Part shown: in pieces, positions 1 through 8,411 of the stretch
Numbering within the stretch: the stretch's first letter is position 1
Layout: each line of letters opens with the position of its first letter
Source: Pseudomonas sp. dw_612
Lineage (GTDB): Bacteria; Pseudomonadota; Gammaproteobacteria; Pseudomonadales; Pseudomonadaceae
Direction: 5' to 3'
DNA length: 64,000 bases
Assembly: GCF_018449725.1 (NCBI RefSeq)
Contig: NZ_JAAVVC010000022.1
Coordinates: 62,001-126,000 of the forward strand
Translations under genes and position numbers: made by a program
The notes under the pieces: model-generated
The model's input: only the letters and a program-made list of their open reading frames with translations
What the model was told of the DNA's origin: nothing
The model's database searches: none

Positions 1-361
1 GGACCGTCTCCACTAAAAAGGGTCGTTGTAGCGAACTGTAAGTCAGTCAGTTGACTGATTGTTTGTCAAAGGCCCCAATTTGGCCACAATTGATGTGAAA
101 AAGGGAAGTCCTTTCCAGGTCCTCAGATCGGTTCAGATCTGTGAGTTTGGACATTTTAGGGCTGTTATGGATTCGAAAGTAGACTGTGGTGATAGTCCGC
201 TATTGGCCGATTGCTGTCTGTCGCGATCGACTTGGAACGGCCAGAGGCGGCCCGAGAGCACTCTGTTGGCGAAACAGTAGCTTATAACTGATGTGTATCC
301 TGGGTCCGTTTTCAACCCCCGCTTGCGCATCCTCTTCGTGCCAAACCTTGGACAGAAACGA
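1..361. other. Left-edge stretch without a supported gene
   Basis: No gene is supported here. Short open frames exist on both strands, but they overlap each other and lack ribosome binding sites or recognisable protein features. The stretch reads like ordinary pseudomonad intergenic or decayed sequence. Confidence 0.4.
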
Positions 362-649
362 ATGAACCCAACTCTCCATAAGGCAGCTAATGGTCATCTG
401 GCACTTGATTTCAACGAGTTGTCAGACGCCGGTTGGCTATCGATAGCTGAAGAGCTGATCAAGCTTCGAGGGTTCAAACGGGTGGGTTCATCCGTCATGG
501 GCATGAGTGAACAAATCCACCAAAATTTCCAGTGTGCTGAGTTCACCCTATCGGCTGGCTGGGACAATTGGTCTGGGCATTACTTGCTTTCAGACTGTGT
601 AGCGGGCGATGTATTTCTGCAAAGGCTATTCGACCAGGTCAGCGCCTGA
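362..649 (+). CDS. Small hypothetical protein
   Basis: This 95-residue protein is not recognised. The ATG at 362 is preferred over an in-frame start at 293, because the upstream part (rich in basic and hydrophobic residues) does not continue the composition of the rest. The body is acidic and aromatic, with LALDFNEL near the start and SAGWDNWSGHYLLS in the second half, a style seen in small single-domain cytosolic proteins and some immunity proteins. There is no signal peptide or membrane segment, and the ribosome binding site is weak. No partner gene is adjacent, so no role is proposed. Confidence 0.45.
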   Translation: MNPTLHKAANGHLALDFNELSDAGWLSIAEELIKLRGFKRVGSSVMGMSEQIHQNFQCAEFTLSAGWDNWSGHYLLSDCVAGDVFLQRLFDQVSA

Positions 650-804
650 TAGGCGATTCAACTTATCTCTAAGCGTTTGCGGATGGCAGCTATATGTCGA
701 GAACAGGCTAGTACGACCGACCGCTTCCAGCCCAGAGTGCATTAAACCGCTTTTTTAAACCCTTGCTATGATTCCTGAAGAGTTCATCCCTCAGGAAATG
801 ATCT

Positions 805-1128
805 ATGAGCGCTGTGCACGGACCTGTGGGGCAAGTTGTACGAGGTTACGTAACCTTTGTCGGGAGTGACGCGCCGTGGATCGGGGCGCGGTTCATGAGC
901 TTCAGCTATAGCGTCAATGGGAAGCGCTTTCAAACGTCTCTCAATGAGACTGTTGACGCCTGGTCAACTGAAACTCTCAATAAAGCCTCATACGGGTTGC
1001 AGGTGGGCGACCCCGTTTCAGTCTGGTGCTCTCTAGGCGACCCGCAAGTGTGTTGCATCGGCGAACGACCCGCTGAAAAACCAGCGATGTTGCGTTTCCT
1101 CGAGGCCTTGAGTTCGTTAGGGTTTTGA
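805..1128 (+). CDS. Small hypothetical protein, probably beta-rich
   Basis: This 107-residue protein is not recognised. It starts at an ATG about 10 bases after an AGGAAA ribosome binding site. The sequence alternates hydrophobic and polar residues (VVRGYVTFVG, SFSYSVNGKRFQTSLNE, GDPVSVWCSLGDPQVCCIG), which suggests a small beta barrel or sandwich, with a short helical tail (AMLRFLEALSSLGF). The YSVNGKRFQ pattern recalls DUF3592-type extracytoplasmic domains, but that is only a resemblance, and no signal peptide is visible. The exporter gene follows about 100 bases downstream on the same strand; nothing else links the two. Confidence 0.5.
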   Translation: MSAVHGPVGQVVRGYVTFVGSDAPWIGARFMSFSYSVNGKRFQTSLNETVDAWSTETLNKASYGLQVGDPVSVWCSLGDPQVCCIGERPAEKPAMLRFLEALSSLGF

Positions 1129-1231
1129 TGAAGTTGATCCATGCTGCTCACAAGCGATCCAACCTCGCAAAACCCTCAACGCAACCGATCAATGGCAGAA
1201 TCTCCTCAACTTGATCGTTTTGGAGACCACC

Positions 1232-3091
1232 ATGCTTCGTGCGTTTGAACGAAGACTCGACCCTTTCCCTCCTGACGAGGTACCACCGCCACCCAACGGC
1301 CTGGCTCGCTTCCTGTGGGCCTGCACCCGGGGCGCTCGCGGTTACATCCTGGCGCTGGCGCTGCTCAGTGCCGCTGTGTCGATTTACGAAGCCTGGCTGT
1401 TTTCCTTCCTCGGGCAGGTCGTGGACCTGCTCTCCACCTGGCAGGCCGGCGGTGAAGCGGCAGCGCAGGAAAGTCGCGTGTTGTGGGGCATGGGCATTGT
1501 CATGGTGGCCAGCGTCGGGCTGGTGGCGTTGCGCACGATGGTGCAGCACCAGATCTTGGCGATTAACCTGCCGTTGAGGCTGCGCTGGGATTTCCATCGC
1601 CTGATGCTGCGGCAAAGCCTTTCGTTTTTTTCCGATGAGTTTTCCGGCCGGGTCACGACCAAGGTCATGCAGACGGCACTGGCCGTGCGCGACGTGCTGT
1701 TCACCCTGATCGAGATCTTGCCCGGGATCGGCGTGTATTTCATCGCGATCATTGCACTGGCCGGCGGCTTCGCGCTGAAACTGATGCTACCTTTCGTTGC
1801 CTGGGTCGTGTTGTTCGGCCTGGCCATGTTGTACTTCGTGCCCCGCCTGGGGAAAGTCGGGCAGGAGCAGGCCAATGCGCGGTCGATGATGACCGGGCGT
1901 ATCTCGGACGCCTACACCAACATCACGACGGTGAAGCTGTTCTCCCACTCCAATCGTGAAGCACACTTCGCGCGTGCGGCGATGGAGGATTTCAAGCAAA
2001 CCGGCTTTCGCCAGATGCGCCTGGTCAGCCTGTTCGAAATCGTCAACCAGGCTTTGGTGGTGGCGTTGATCATGGCCGCCGGTGGTTATGCCCTGTGGCT
2101 ATGGCACCAAGGCGAGGTCGGCGCAGGTGCCGTGGCCGCGATCACTGCCATGGCGTTGCGGATCAATGGCATGTCGCACTGGATCATGTGGCAAATGACT
2201 TCGTTGTTCGAGAGCATCGGCACTGTACAGGATGGCATGGCGACGCTGACCCAGGGCGCCAAGGTTCAGGATGCGCCCGATGCGGGCGTACTGGTGACCT
2301 CCGGCGGCGCGGTCACCTTCGATAAGGTGAGCTTCAACTACAACGGCGAACGCCAGGTGCTCGATGGCCTGAGCCTGAGCATTCGTCCGGGCGAAAAGAT
2401 CGGCCTGGTGGGCCGCTCCGGCGCCGGCAAGTCAACGCTGATCAACCTGCTGCTGCGCTTCTATGACGTCGACAGTGGGGTGATTCGCATCGACGGCCAA
2501 AACATCGCACACGTGACGCAAGACAGCCTGCGCGGCGCCATCGGCATGGTCACGCAGGATACCTCCCTGCTGCACCGTTCCATTCGCGACAACATCGCTT
2601 ACGGCCGTCCCGATGCGACCGACGCGCAAATCCGCCGCGCCGCGGCGAATGCCCAGGCCGATGAGTTCATCAGCCAACTGAGCGACCGACAAGGCCATAC
2701 CGGCTACGACACTCTGGTGGGTGAGCGTGGCATCAAGCTGTCGGGCGGCCAGCGCCAACGGGTCGCGATTGCCCGGGTGATGCTCAAGAACGCCCCGATC
2801 CTGCTGCTCGACGAGGCCACCAGCGCGCTGGACTCGGAAGTCGAAGTGGCCATTCAGGAAAGCCTCGATGAAATGATGCAGGGCAAGACCGTGATCGCCA
2901 TCGCCCATCGGCTGTCCACGATTGCGGCCATGGACCGGCTCATTGTCATGGATGACGGACGCATCATCGAACAGGGCACCCACACCGAATTGCTTGGGAA
3001 GAACGGCGTGTATGCGCGGCTGTGGCAGCATCAAAGCGGCGGGTTCCTCGGGGAGGATAAGGGCGTGTTCGAGGCTGTGGATCAGCTGTGA
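1232..3091 (+). CDS. ABC exporter, fused permease and ATPase
   Basis: This 619-residue protein is a type I (half-transporter) ABC exporter that would act as a homodimer in the inner membrane. The N-terminal half (about residues 35-330) has the hydrophobic segments of an exporter transmembrane domain. The C-terminal half is a complete ATPase: Walker A GRSGAGKST near residue 393, signature LSGGQRQR near 503, Walker B ILLLDEATSALD near 525 and the switch histidine in AIAHRLST near 558. ATG 1232 is preferred over an upstream TTG (1211), because GGAG lies just before it. It stands alone, convergent with an AraC-type regulator. The substrate cannot be read from sequence; lipid, peptide and multidrug exporters share this form. 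Confidence 0.9.
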   Translation: MLRAFERRLDPFPPDEVPPPPNGLARFLWACTRGARGYILALALLSAAVSIYEAWLFSFLGQVVDLLSTWQAGGEAAAQESRVLWGMGIVMVASVGLVALRTMVQHQILAINLPLRLRWDFHRLMLRQSLSFFSDEFSGRVTTKVMQTALAVRDVLFTLIEILPGIGVYFIAIIALAGGFALKLMLPFVAWVVLFGLAMLYFVPRLGKVGQEQANARSMMTGRISDAYTNITTVKLFSHSNREAHFARAAMEDFKQTGFRQMRLVSLFEIVNQALVVALIMAAGGYALWLWHQGEVGAGAVAAITAMALRINGMSHWIMWQMTSLFESIGTVQDGMATLTQGAKVQDAPDAGVLVTSGGAVTFDKVSFNYNGERQVLDGLSLSIRPGEKIGLVGRSGAGKSTLINLLLRFYDVDSGVIRIDGQNIAHVTQDSLRGAIGMVTQDTSLLHRSIRDNIAYGRPDATDAQIRRAAANAQADEFISQLSDRQGHTGYDTLVGERGIKLSGGQRQRVAIARVMLKNAPILLLDEATSALDSEVEVAIQESLDEMMQGKTVIAIAHRLSTIAAMDRLIVMDDGRIIEQGTHTELLGKNGVYARLWQHQSGGFLGEDKGVFEAVDQL

Positions 3092-3107
3092 GGGTGCCGC
3101 GTCTGAC

Positions 3108-4010
3108 TTAAACCTGCTCTTCAACTCCGCCCTGGCTGTTGTCGTCCCGTGGCGAGCGTCCGAAATACGCCTTGTAGGCGCGGCTGAAAGAAGCCTCGGA
3201 CTCGTAGCCAATCGCGAATCCCACCTCGCCGATGCGGCTGTTGTGCCTGGCCAGCATCGTTTTTGCCAGGGTCAGTCGCCATTCATTCTGGTAACGCAGC
3301 GGAGAGCGTCCCACCAGCGCGCTGAACCGATCGCAGAAGCTTGAGCGTGACATGCCGGCGATCGTGGCGAGTGCATCGATGCGCCATTGTTGCCCGGGCT
3401 TTTCATGGATGGCTCTGAGGGTTCGGGCGATGCGCTCGTCGGACAAGCCCCCGAGCCAGCCTGAGGCCATGCCGTGTTGAACCCAGGTTCGCAGGATGCG
3501 AATGACGGTGAGGTCAATCAGGCGCGAAATCATCAGCGCGCCTCCAGGTTGCGTGTCATTGGCCTCGATGAGCATGAAATGCAGGATACCCTCTGCCCAC
3601 GCGGCGGCTTCGGCTTGCTTGATGTGGATCAGCCACGGCAAGGCGAACAGCATGGCCTGGAAGCTGCTGGCATCGAACCAGAATCGACAGATGACGAGCG
3701 CCGCAGGCCCCTCGGAGACGGTGATGCTCAGCGTTGATGGGTCGTGGGGCAGCAGCAGGATGTCGCCCTGTTCGATCGTTTGGACCTGCCCGTCAGCGCC
3801 TTCGATGTGCAGCTGTCCCTGTTGCAGGACGCAGATGTGCGAGCTTTTTTCGTCCAGTTCCAACCGTTGACCCAAAGCCTGCGTGGTGGAGTAGACGCGG
3901 TCCCCGGTCAGACGAATCTGCGCCAATACCTGCGAGAGCAGATCCCCGGTGGCCAGCCCCTCTAACTGCATCTCTGGACGAATGGTCAAGTCTTCGAGTA
4001 GATCCGTCAT
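3108..4010 (-). CDS. AraC-family regulator with cupin N-terminus
   Basis: This is a 300-residue transcription factor. The first ~190 residues form a cupin-type sensor, as in the AraC-binding-like/cupin_6 group (HICVLQQGQLHIEGADG, GDILLLPHD). The C-terminal ~100 residues carry the two helix-turn-helix motifs of AraC proteins: IAGMSRSSFCDRFSALVG and the more conserved IGYESEASFSRAYKAYFG. Proteins of this architecture often control a neighbouring oxidoreductase or transporter gene. Here the nearest divergent neighbour is the membrane protein at 4134, about 120 bases away, so that gene is the first candidate target. The effector is unknown. Confidence 0.88.
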   Translation of the reverse strand: MTDLLEDLTIRPEMQLEGLATGDLLSQVLAQIRLTGDRVYSTTQALGQRLELDEKSSHICVLQQGQLHIEGADGQVQTIEQGDILLLPHDPSTLSITVSEGPAALVICRFWFDASSFQAMLFALPWLIHIKQAEAAAWAEGILHFMLIEANDTQPGGALMISRLIDLTVIRILRTWVQHGMASGWLGGLSDERIARTLRAIHEKPGQQWRIDALATIAGMSRSSFCDRFSALVGRSPLRYQNEWRLTLAKTMLARHNSRIGEVGFAIGYESEASFSRAYKAYFGRSPRDDNSQGGVEEQV

Positions 4011-4133
4011 GTCAGTCCGACCACGCCTTCAATAGTCTGAATCCCGGAATCATAGCGCTTTCACGCGGTTGATCGGCAACGCAACAGCGTCGCTGCGTTA
4101 TGTACATCATCCAATCAAAGAAGGAATAGTCGA

Positions 4134-4655
4134 ATGTTCGGGATCTCTGCCCTTGGCTGGGTACACACCCTCGGAAGCTTGCCCGCCATACCCTTGGCCG
4201 CCTACATGTTCATCAAGCACGGGCACATCGTGCCACGGTCGCGGGCGGGTATTGCCTATTTCGTTTCGATGCTGATCGGCGGCTTGACTGTGTTTCTGGT
4301 GGCCCATCAACCGATCAGCCCTGTGATCGGCGCGGTCACGATCGTGCTGTTGCTCGCCGGTTACGGAGTCGGTTTCGTTGCCTGGCTGGGCCGGGCAGGG
4401 GTGTACTTTGAAACCATCTTTCTGAGCTTGACCGCGTTCTTGCTGATGGTCCCGACTGTCTCGGAGACGTTGCGTCGAGTCCCCGATGGACACCCCATCG
4501 TCACCGACCCGAATTCGCCATTGCTCAAAGGCGCGCTGGGTTTCATCGCTCTTGCGCTCGTGGTTGGCGTAGCGGCTCAGGTGTTCGCGCTGCGAAAAGA
4601 CGGCGCGCGCTTGCGCAAAACCGTCCCACTCAGTGGTTCGTCAGCATCTCGCTAG
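4134..4655 (+). CDS. Multi-spanning inner-membrane protein of unknown function
   Basis: This 173-residue protein has four or five hydrophobic segments (around residues 5-25, 35-57, 60-85, 90-110 and 130-155) and no recognised catalytic motif. The ATG follows AAGGA at good spacing. It is transcribed divergently from the AraC-type regulator at 3108-4010. It is convergent with the HxlR gene, and the two stop codons share the palindrome CTAG at 4652-4655, so they overlap by four bases. The general look is of a small heme-handling or DUF-type membrane protein, but there are no convincing conserved histidines, so no function is assigned. Confidence 0.7.
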   Translation: MFGISALGWVHTLGSLPAIPLAAYMFIKHGHIVPRSRAGIAYFVSMLIGGLTVFLVAHQPISPVIGAVTIVLLLAGYGVGFVAWLGRAGVYFETIFLSLTAFLLMVPTVSETLRRVPDGHPIVTDPNSPLLKGALGFIALALVVGVAAQVFALRKDGARLRKTVPLSGSSASR

Positions 4656-5014
4656 GCCAACGCGTCGCGCTTGGCGAAGATGCTTGCCATTGCCGCCGCG
4701 TTCTCGGTTCCCCAGGTGCACAGCGGGATGATTGCTTCAGCCAGACTACGACCGAGCGGAGTCAGCGTGTAGTCCACGCGCGGGGGTACTTCTCTGTAGT
4801 CGGTCCGTGCCAGCACTTGATCGGCTTCCAGATCCTTCAATTGCTGGATCAGCACTTTGTCGCTGACGCCGGGGATCAAACGCTTGAGCTCGCCGTAGCG
4901 TTTCGGGCCGTCGCGCAGGAAAAACAAGACCAGCGGTTTCCACTTGCCCGAGATGATGCGCAGCGTGGCGTTGAGCCCGCAACCGGTGTCGCAGATTTCA
5001 GAAGTCGTCGTCAT
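4652..5014 (-). CDS. HxlR-family transcriptional regulator
   Basis: This 120-residue winged-helix protein has the family hallmark near the N-terminus (LRIISGKWKPLVLFFL) followed by the recognition region (ELKRLIPGVSDKVLIQQLKDLE) and the wing (YREVPPRVDYTLTPLG). Cysteines at positions 8 and 12, before the helix-turn-helix, fit the redox- or electrophile-sensing HxlR proteins, although this is inference. It is divergent from the SDR gene at 5128, and a tandem repeat lies in the space between them, so it very probably controls that gene and itself. Confidence 0.9.
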   Translation of the reverse strand: MTTTSEICDTGCGLNATLRIISGKWKPLVLFFLRDGPKRYGELKRLIPGVSDKVLIQQLKDLEADQVLARTDYREVPPRVDYTLTPLGRSLAEAIIPLCTWGTENAAAMASIFAKRDALA

Positions 5015-5020
5015 ATTTTG

Positions 5021-5054
5021 ATACTTACCTAAAGGTGCATACTTGTCCTTAGGT
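5021..5054. promoter_or_regulatory. Tandem operator candidate between hxlR and SDR genes
   Basis: Two direct copies of a 16-base sequence, ATACTTACCTAAAGGT (5021) and ATACTTGTCCTTAGGT (5039), are spaced 18 bases apart in the divergent intergenic region. The position and repeat pattern fit a binding site for the adjacent HxlR regulator. This is inferred from placement only. Confidence 0.5.
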
Positions 5055-5127
5055 TACCTGAGCTGCATCCTCGTTCTCAAGCAAGCAATTTCCTGCTTGG
5101 GTACAACGCCAACGAAGGATGCACAAC

Positions 5128-5862
5128 ATGACCAGACTGAATGGAAAGACCGCCGTGATCACTGGCGGCGCTACCGGCATCGGCCTCGCCGCAGCAAAAC
5201 GCTTCATTGAGGAGGGCGCCTTTGTCTTCATCTTCGGCCGCCGCCAGGAAGCGCTCGATGCCGCTGTGGCGGAACTCGGGCCGAATGCCCGCGCGGTGAA
5301 GGGCTCGGTTTCCGATGAGGCCGACCTTGACCGGCTCTACGCGGCGGTGAAAGCCGAGCGCGGAACCCTCGATATTGTCTTCGCCAATGCCGGGGCGGGA
5401 AGCCAGCTCCCGCTCGGCAAGATCACCGCCGAGCACATTGACGACACCTTCGACACCAACGTGAAAGGCTTGATCTTCACGGTCCAGAAGGCGTTGCCGC
5501 TGATGGGGCAGGGCGGTTCGATCATCCTGACCGGATCGAGCGCTGGCACCACGGGCGCCCCGGCATTCAGCGTCTACAGCGCAAGCAAGGCGGCCGTGCG
5601 CAACCTCGCGCGGACCTGGGCGGAGGACCTGAAGGGCACCGGCATCCGGGTCAACGTGCTGTCGCCCGGACCGACGGCGACCGAACTCGCAAAGGCAGCT
5701 TTAGGCGAAGAAGGCATGAAGGTCTTCGCGGCGATGAATCCGCTCCAGCGCATGGCCGATCCGGCGGAGATCGGAGCGGCAGCCGCGTTTCTCGCGTCGC
5801 AGGACAGCAGCTTCATGACCGCCAGCGAAGTCGCCGTCGACGGTGGCCTGGCGCAAATCTGA
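5128..5862 (+). CDS. Short-chain dehydrogenase/reductase
   Basis: This 244-residue classical SDR has the cofactor motif TGGATGIG at residues 13-20, an NAG motif (FANAGAGS), the catalytic Tyr150 and Lys154 (YSASK) and the preceding serine (TGSSAGTTG). It probably reduces or oxidises a small carbonyl or alcohol with NAD(P)H; the substrate is unknown. ATG 5128 is chosen over ATG 5119, because AAGGA (5115-5119) is eight bases upstream of the former and overlaps the latter. It is divergent from an HxlR regulator and is followed by the reductase-like gene at 5936. The two adjacent genes look like a small regulator-controlled detoxification unit, possibly acquired, as similar sets are common in rhizobia. 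Confidence 0.9.
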   Translation: MTRLNGKTAVITGGATGIGLAAAKRFIEEGAFVFIFGRRQEALDAAVAELGPNARAVKGSVSDEADLDRLYAAVKAERGTLDIVFANAGAGSQLPLGKITAEHIDDTFDTNVKGLIFTVQKALPLMGQGGSIILTGSSAGTTGAPAFSVYSASKAAVRNLARTWAEDLKGTGIRVNVLSPGPTATELAKAALGEEGMKVFAAMNPLQRMADPAEIGAAAAFLASQDSSFMTASEVAVDGGLAQI

Positions 5863-5935
5863 TTCGCTGCGCCCGGGCGGTCACTCCATTCCATCTTCGG
5901 AGCCCGCAGGGTGTGGTAAACCAATGGAGAATATT

Positions 5936-6535
5936 ATGAGCTACGCCATTATCGGCTTCGGCAAACTCGGCCAGGCACTTGCGAAGGCGTTTGCCCGCAA
6001 AGGCCTCGAAGTATCCGTCGCAACCACGCGCGACCCGCAAAGTTTTGCAGCCGAAGCGGCCGCGATCGGACCCACGATCATTCCTGAAAAACTGACGGAA
6101 GCGCTCACGGCGGACATCGTCTTTTTGGCTGTCCGTTTTGAGTCTCACCAGGATGTCGCGAAGGCGTTGCCGACGTGGAAGGGCAAAACCATCGTCGATG
6201 TGACCAATGCCTACGGCGTGCCCCCTGAGGAACTGGGAGGGCAGCCTTCTTCCAAAGCCATTGCGCAGGCCTTCACGGGTGCAAGACTGGTCAAGGGCTT
6301 CAACCATTTGGTCGCTGGCGTCCTTGACCAGGACCCGGCCATACAGGGTGGCAGGAGAGTCGTGTTCCTGGCGAGCGACGATGAGGACGCCGCAGCAGAG
6401 ATTGGTACGCTTGCGGAAAATCTCGGTTTCTCGCCGATCAAACTGGGTGGGCTTTCGGAAGGTGGGCTGCTTGTTCAGGCGCGCGGAAATAGCTGGGGTC
6501 CGCTGATCTTCAAGGACTTGGTCAAGTTCGACTGA
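5936..6535 (+). CDS. NAD(P)-binding protein, F420-dependent NADP reductase-like
   Basis: This 199-residue Rossmann protein begins with the dinucleotide-binding motif GFGKLG (residues 7-12), and has the family features DIVFLAVRFESH, KTIVDVTNAYG and ARLVKGFNHL. The family is named for archaeal and actinobacterial F420:NADP oxidoreductase. Pseudomonads do not make F420, so the bacterial member probably uses another partner, and the name should not be taken as the reaction. The start is ATG 5936, with GGAGA at 5926-5930. It follows the SDR gene by 73 bases on the same strand. A second intact family member is at 8412 and a fragment of a third at 7183. Confidence 0.85.
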   Translation: MSYAIIGFGKLGQALAKAFARKGLEVSVATTRDPQSFAAEAAAIGPTIIPEKLTEALTADIVFLAVRFESHQDVAKALPTWKGKTIVDVTNAYGVPPEELGGQPSSKAIAQAFTGARLVKGFNHLVAGVLDQDPAIQGGRRVVFLASDDEDAAAEIGTLAENLGFSPIKLGGLSEGGLLVQARGNSWGPLIFKDLVKFD

Positions 6536-6608
6536 TGGATCAGTGATCGCCGATGTTGATGCGAGGCTGCCTCGTGGAAAAGGACGGCTTGAGGTCCTCG
6601 CCGATACA

Positions 6609-6630
6609 CAGGGCGGCGTTCGCCGCCCTG
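6609..6630. terminator. Hairpin terminator after the 5936 gene
   Basis: A strong GC stem, AGGGCGGCG paired with CGCCGCCCT around a TT loop, lies between the convergent genes ending at 6535 and 6632. It can serve either direction; the T-run is weak. Confidence 0.55.
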
Positions 6631-6631
6631 T

Positions 6632-7084
6632 TCATCCCCCGCTCTCAGGAAAGATGCACCCGCCATTGCGGACCAGCGCCTTCACTTCCTCGCTCGCCTG
6701 CATGGGGTTTTGACTGAATCGAGCAACCAAATCCTCGTGGCGCCGCACGTACGACTTCGAATCATGCTTCGCGCTCCAGAGCACAATGTTGATCACGATG
6801 GGAATGAGGTCCAGGCCCTTCTCGGTCAACGTGTAGAAGTCCTTGCGCCTGTCGTCGGGGCTGGGTGCCTTTGAGAGAACGCCTTGATCCTCAAGAAAGG
6901 CCAGTCGGGAGGCAAGCACATTGGTCGCGATTCGCTCTTCCGATTTCAGGAAATCGCCATACGTCTTCTTCCCCACAAAAACGATGTCGCGAATGATCAA
7001 GAGCGACCACCGGTCGCCGAAAATCTCCACGCCGTAGTTCACCGCGCAATGGGACCGAAAGTCTTCTTTAAGAGTTGTCTTCAT
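6632..7084 (-). CDS. HxlR-family transcriptional regulator, second copy
   Basis: This 150-residue regulator has the HxlR core (VEIFGDRWSLLIIRDIVFVGKKTYGDFL, then IATNVLASRLAFLEDQGVL and the wing DDRRKDFYTLTEKG). It is about 30 residues longer than the other HxlR protein at 4652 because of a C-terminal extension. Two palindromes lie just upstream of its start. It reads away from a truncated reductase remnant (7183-7353) and the intact epimerase and reductase at 7406-9032, and is their likely regulator. Confidence 0.88.
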   Translation of the reverse strand: MKTTLKEDFRSHCAVNYGVEIFGDRWSLLIIRDIVFVGKKTYGDFLKSEERIATNVLASRLAFLEDQGVLSKAPSPDDRRKDFYTLTEKGLDLIPIVINIVLWSAKHDSKSYVRRHEDLVARFSQNPMQASEEVKALVRNGGCIFPESGG

Positions 7085-7102
7085 GGCGGGATCTTAGCAT
7101 CG

Positions 7103-7151
7103 CTTGCATGTCGCAAGTAAAACTCAATAGATCACTTGCTTTTTGCAAGTG
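7103..7151. promoter_or_regulatory. Pair of palindromes upstream of hxlR
   Basis: CTTGC-N5-GCAAG at 7103-7117 and CACTTGC-TTTTT-GCAAGTG at 7133-7151 share the half-site CTTGC/GCAAG and are spaced about three helical turns apart. They directly precede the HxlR start codon, so an autoregulatory operator is the simple reading. Confidence 0.55.
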
Positions 7152-7182
7152 AAGAGACCAGCATGGATCGCACGTTGAATGA

Positions 7183-7353
7183 GTTCGCCGGATCACCAGC
7201 AGCTTTGGAATGACCCTCGGACTGCGCCCGCTGGACACCGGACCGTTGCTCATGGCGCGAACGCTGGAGCACGTCTGCCTGCTGTCGCTGGGCCTTATCG
7301 CCCACTCCGTCCAGCGCACCGACTTCTCACTCGGCGTTAGCCATCTCGGCTGA
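7183..7353 (+). pseudogene. 3' fragment of an F420-reductase-like gene
   Basis: Reading in the frame that ends at TGA 7351-7353 gives a peptide with LGLRPLDTGPLLMARTLE, closely parallel to LGLRPLDVGGLHMAQTLE at the C-terminus of the intact protein at 8412-9032. The rest of the tail (LSLGLIAHSV, then SLGVSHLG) also aligns in position. The N-terminal three quarters, including the nucleotide-binding motif, are missing, and a stop codon (7180) precedes the fragment. It is therefore a remnant of a paralogue, probably left by recombination or replacement beside the HxlR gene. Confidence 0.7.
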
Positions 7354-7405
7354 GCGTTCCCGTATCACCCCGTCTCGCATCACATCACGCACATGGAGCA
7401 GTCAC

Positions 7406-8344
7406 ATGCACGTTTTAGTCACCGGCGGAACCGGCCATATCGGTTCGTACATCATCCCCGAGCTCATCGCTGCCGGCCACGAGGTCACCGGCCTGGCGCG
7501 GTCGGACAAGTCCGCGGCTGCACTGTCCGCACTCGGCGCCAAGGTGCGTCACGGGGATATTTCCGACCTTGAAGGGCTCAAGGCAGCAGCGGCGGCGTTC
7601 GACGGCGTCATCCACGTCGCGCACAGGCAAGATCTGCTGCCCTCTGGCGGGATCGACGCCGTGGCCGCTGCGGAACTCCAGATCATGCTCGCGTACGGCG
7701 AGGCGCTGGCTGGAAGCGGCAAGCCGCTGGTCGTGTCGGGGAGCATCGGCGCGCCCGGGTGGGAAAAGCTGGGCCGGCCAGCTACGGAGGAAGACCCGTC
7801 ACTTCCCGGCGGCGATGCGTACAAGGGGACGCTGCGGGTTCGTAACGCCGTCGAGCTCGCCGTCATCGGCCTCGCGGAGCGGGGCGTGCGGTCGTCGATC
7901 GTGCGGATTCCTACGATTGCGCACAGCACGACCGACGTCGCCTTCCTGCCATTGTTGATTGGGCTGGCGAAGGAAAAGGGCGTCATCGGTTACCCGGGAG
8001 AAGGCGCGAACCTGTGGCCGGCCGTTCACGCCCGTGACCTTGCCATCTTGTTTCGCCTGGCGCTGGAGAAGAGCGAGGCAGGCAAATATTGGCATGGGGT
8101 CGAGAGTGAGGGCATCCCGTTCCGTACCATCGCCGAGGCCATTGGCAGCCGTCTGAGCGTGCCGGCCGTGAGCATTCCTGCGGACGTACTGATGCTGCCG
8201 GGCTACTTTGGCTTCCTCGCGAATCTGGTCACGCTGGACCTCCCGGCGTCCAACCTCATCACCCGCCAGACCCTCGGTTGGGAGCCTGCCCAACCCGGCT
8301 TGCTCGAGGATATGGACAACGGCCATTACTTCCCTGTCGACTGA
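7406..8344 (+). CDS. Atypical SDR, NAD-dependent epimerase/dehydratase type
   Basis: This 312-residue protein has the N-terminal motif TGGTGHIG (residues 6-13) of extended or atypical SDRs, then GAKVRHGDISD and FDGVIHVAH, typical of the NmrA/3-beta-HSD-like group. The normal catalytic YxxxK is not obvious: the region after VVSGSIGAPG has DAYKGT in its place, so activity may be of the atypical kind. It is followed after 67 bases by the reductase-like gene at 8412 on the same strand. A paralogue with the same organisation is at 14774-15661. The substrate is unknown. Confidence 0.85.
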   Translation: MHVLVTGGTGHIGSYIIPELIAAGHEVTGLARSDKSAAALSALGAKVRHGDISDLEGLKAAAAAFDGVIHVAHRQDLLPSGGIDAVAAAELQIMLAYGEALAGSGKPLVVSGSIGAPGWEKLGRPATEEDPSLPGGDAYKGTLRVRNAVELAVIGLAERGVRSSIVRIPTIAHSTTDVAFLPLLIGLAKEKGVIGYPGEGANLWPAVHARDLAILFRLALEKSEAGKYWHGVESEGIPFRTIAEAIGSRLSVPAVSIPADVLMLPGYFGFLANLVTLDLPASNLITRQTLGWEPAQPGLLEDMDNGHYFPVD

Positions 8345-8411
8345 TTTGAGTTGAGTAGGTAGCCGGGTCGCAACTGGCCCGGCGGACAGCAATTTCACCA
8401 GGAGACTGCAC

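Noticed and set aside
59..397. Overlapping short frames on both strands at the left edge
   Set aside because: None has a ribosome binding site or protein-like composition, and they exclude one another.
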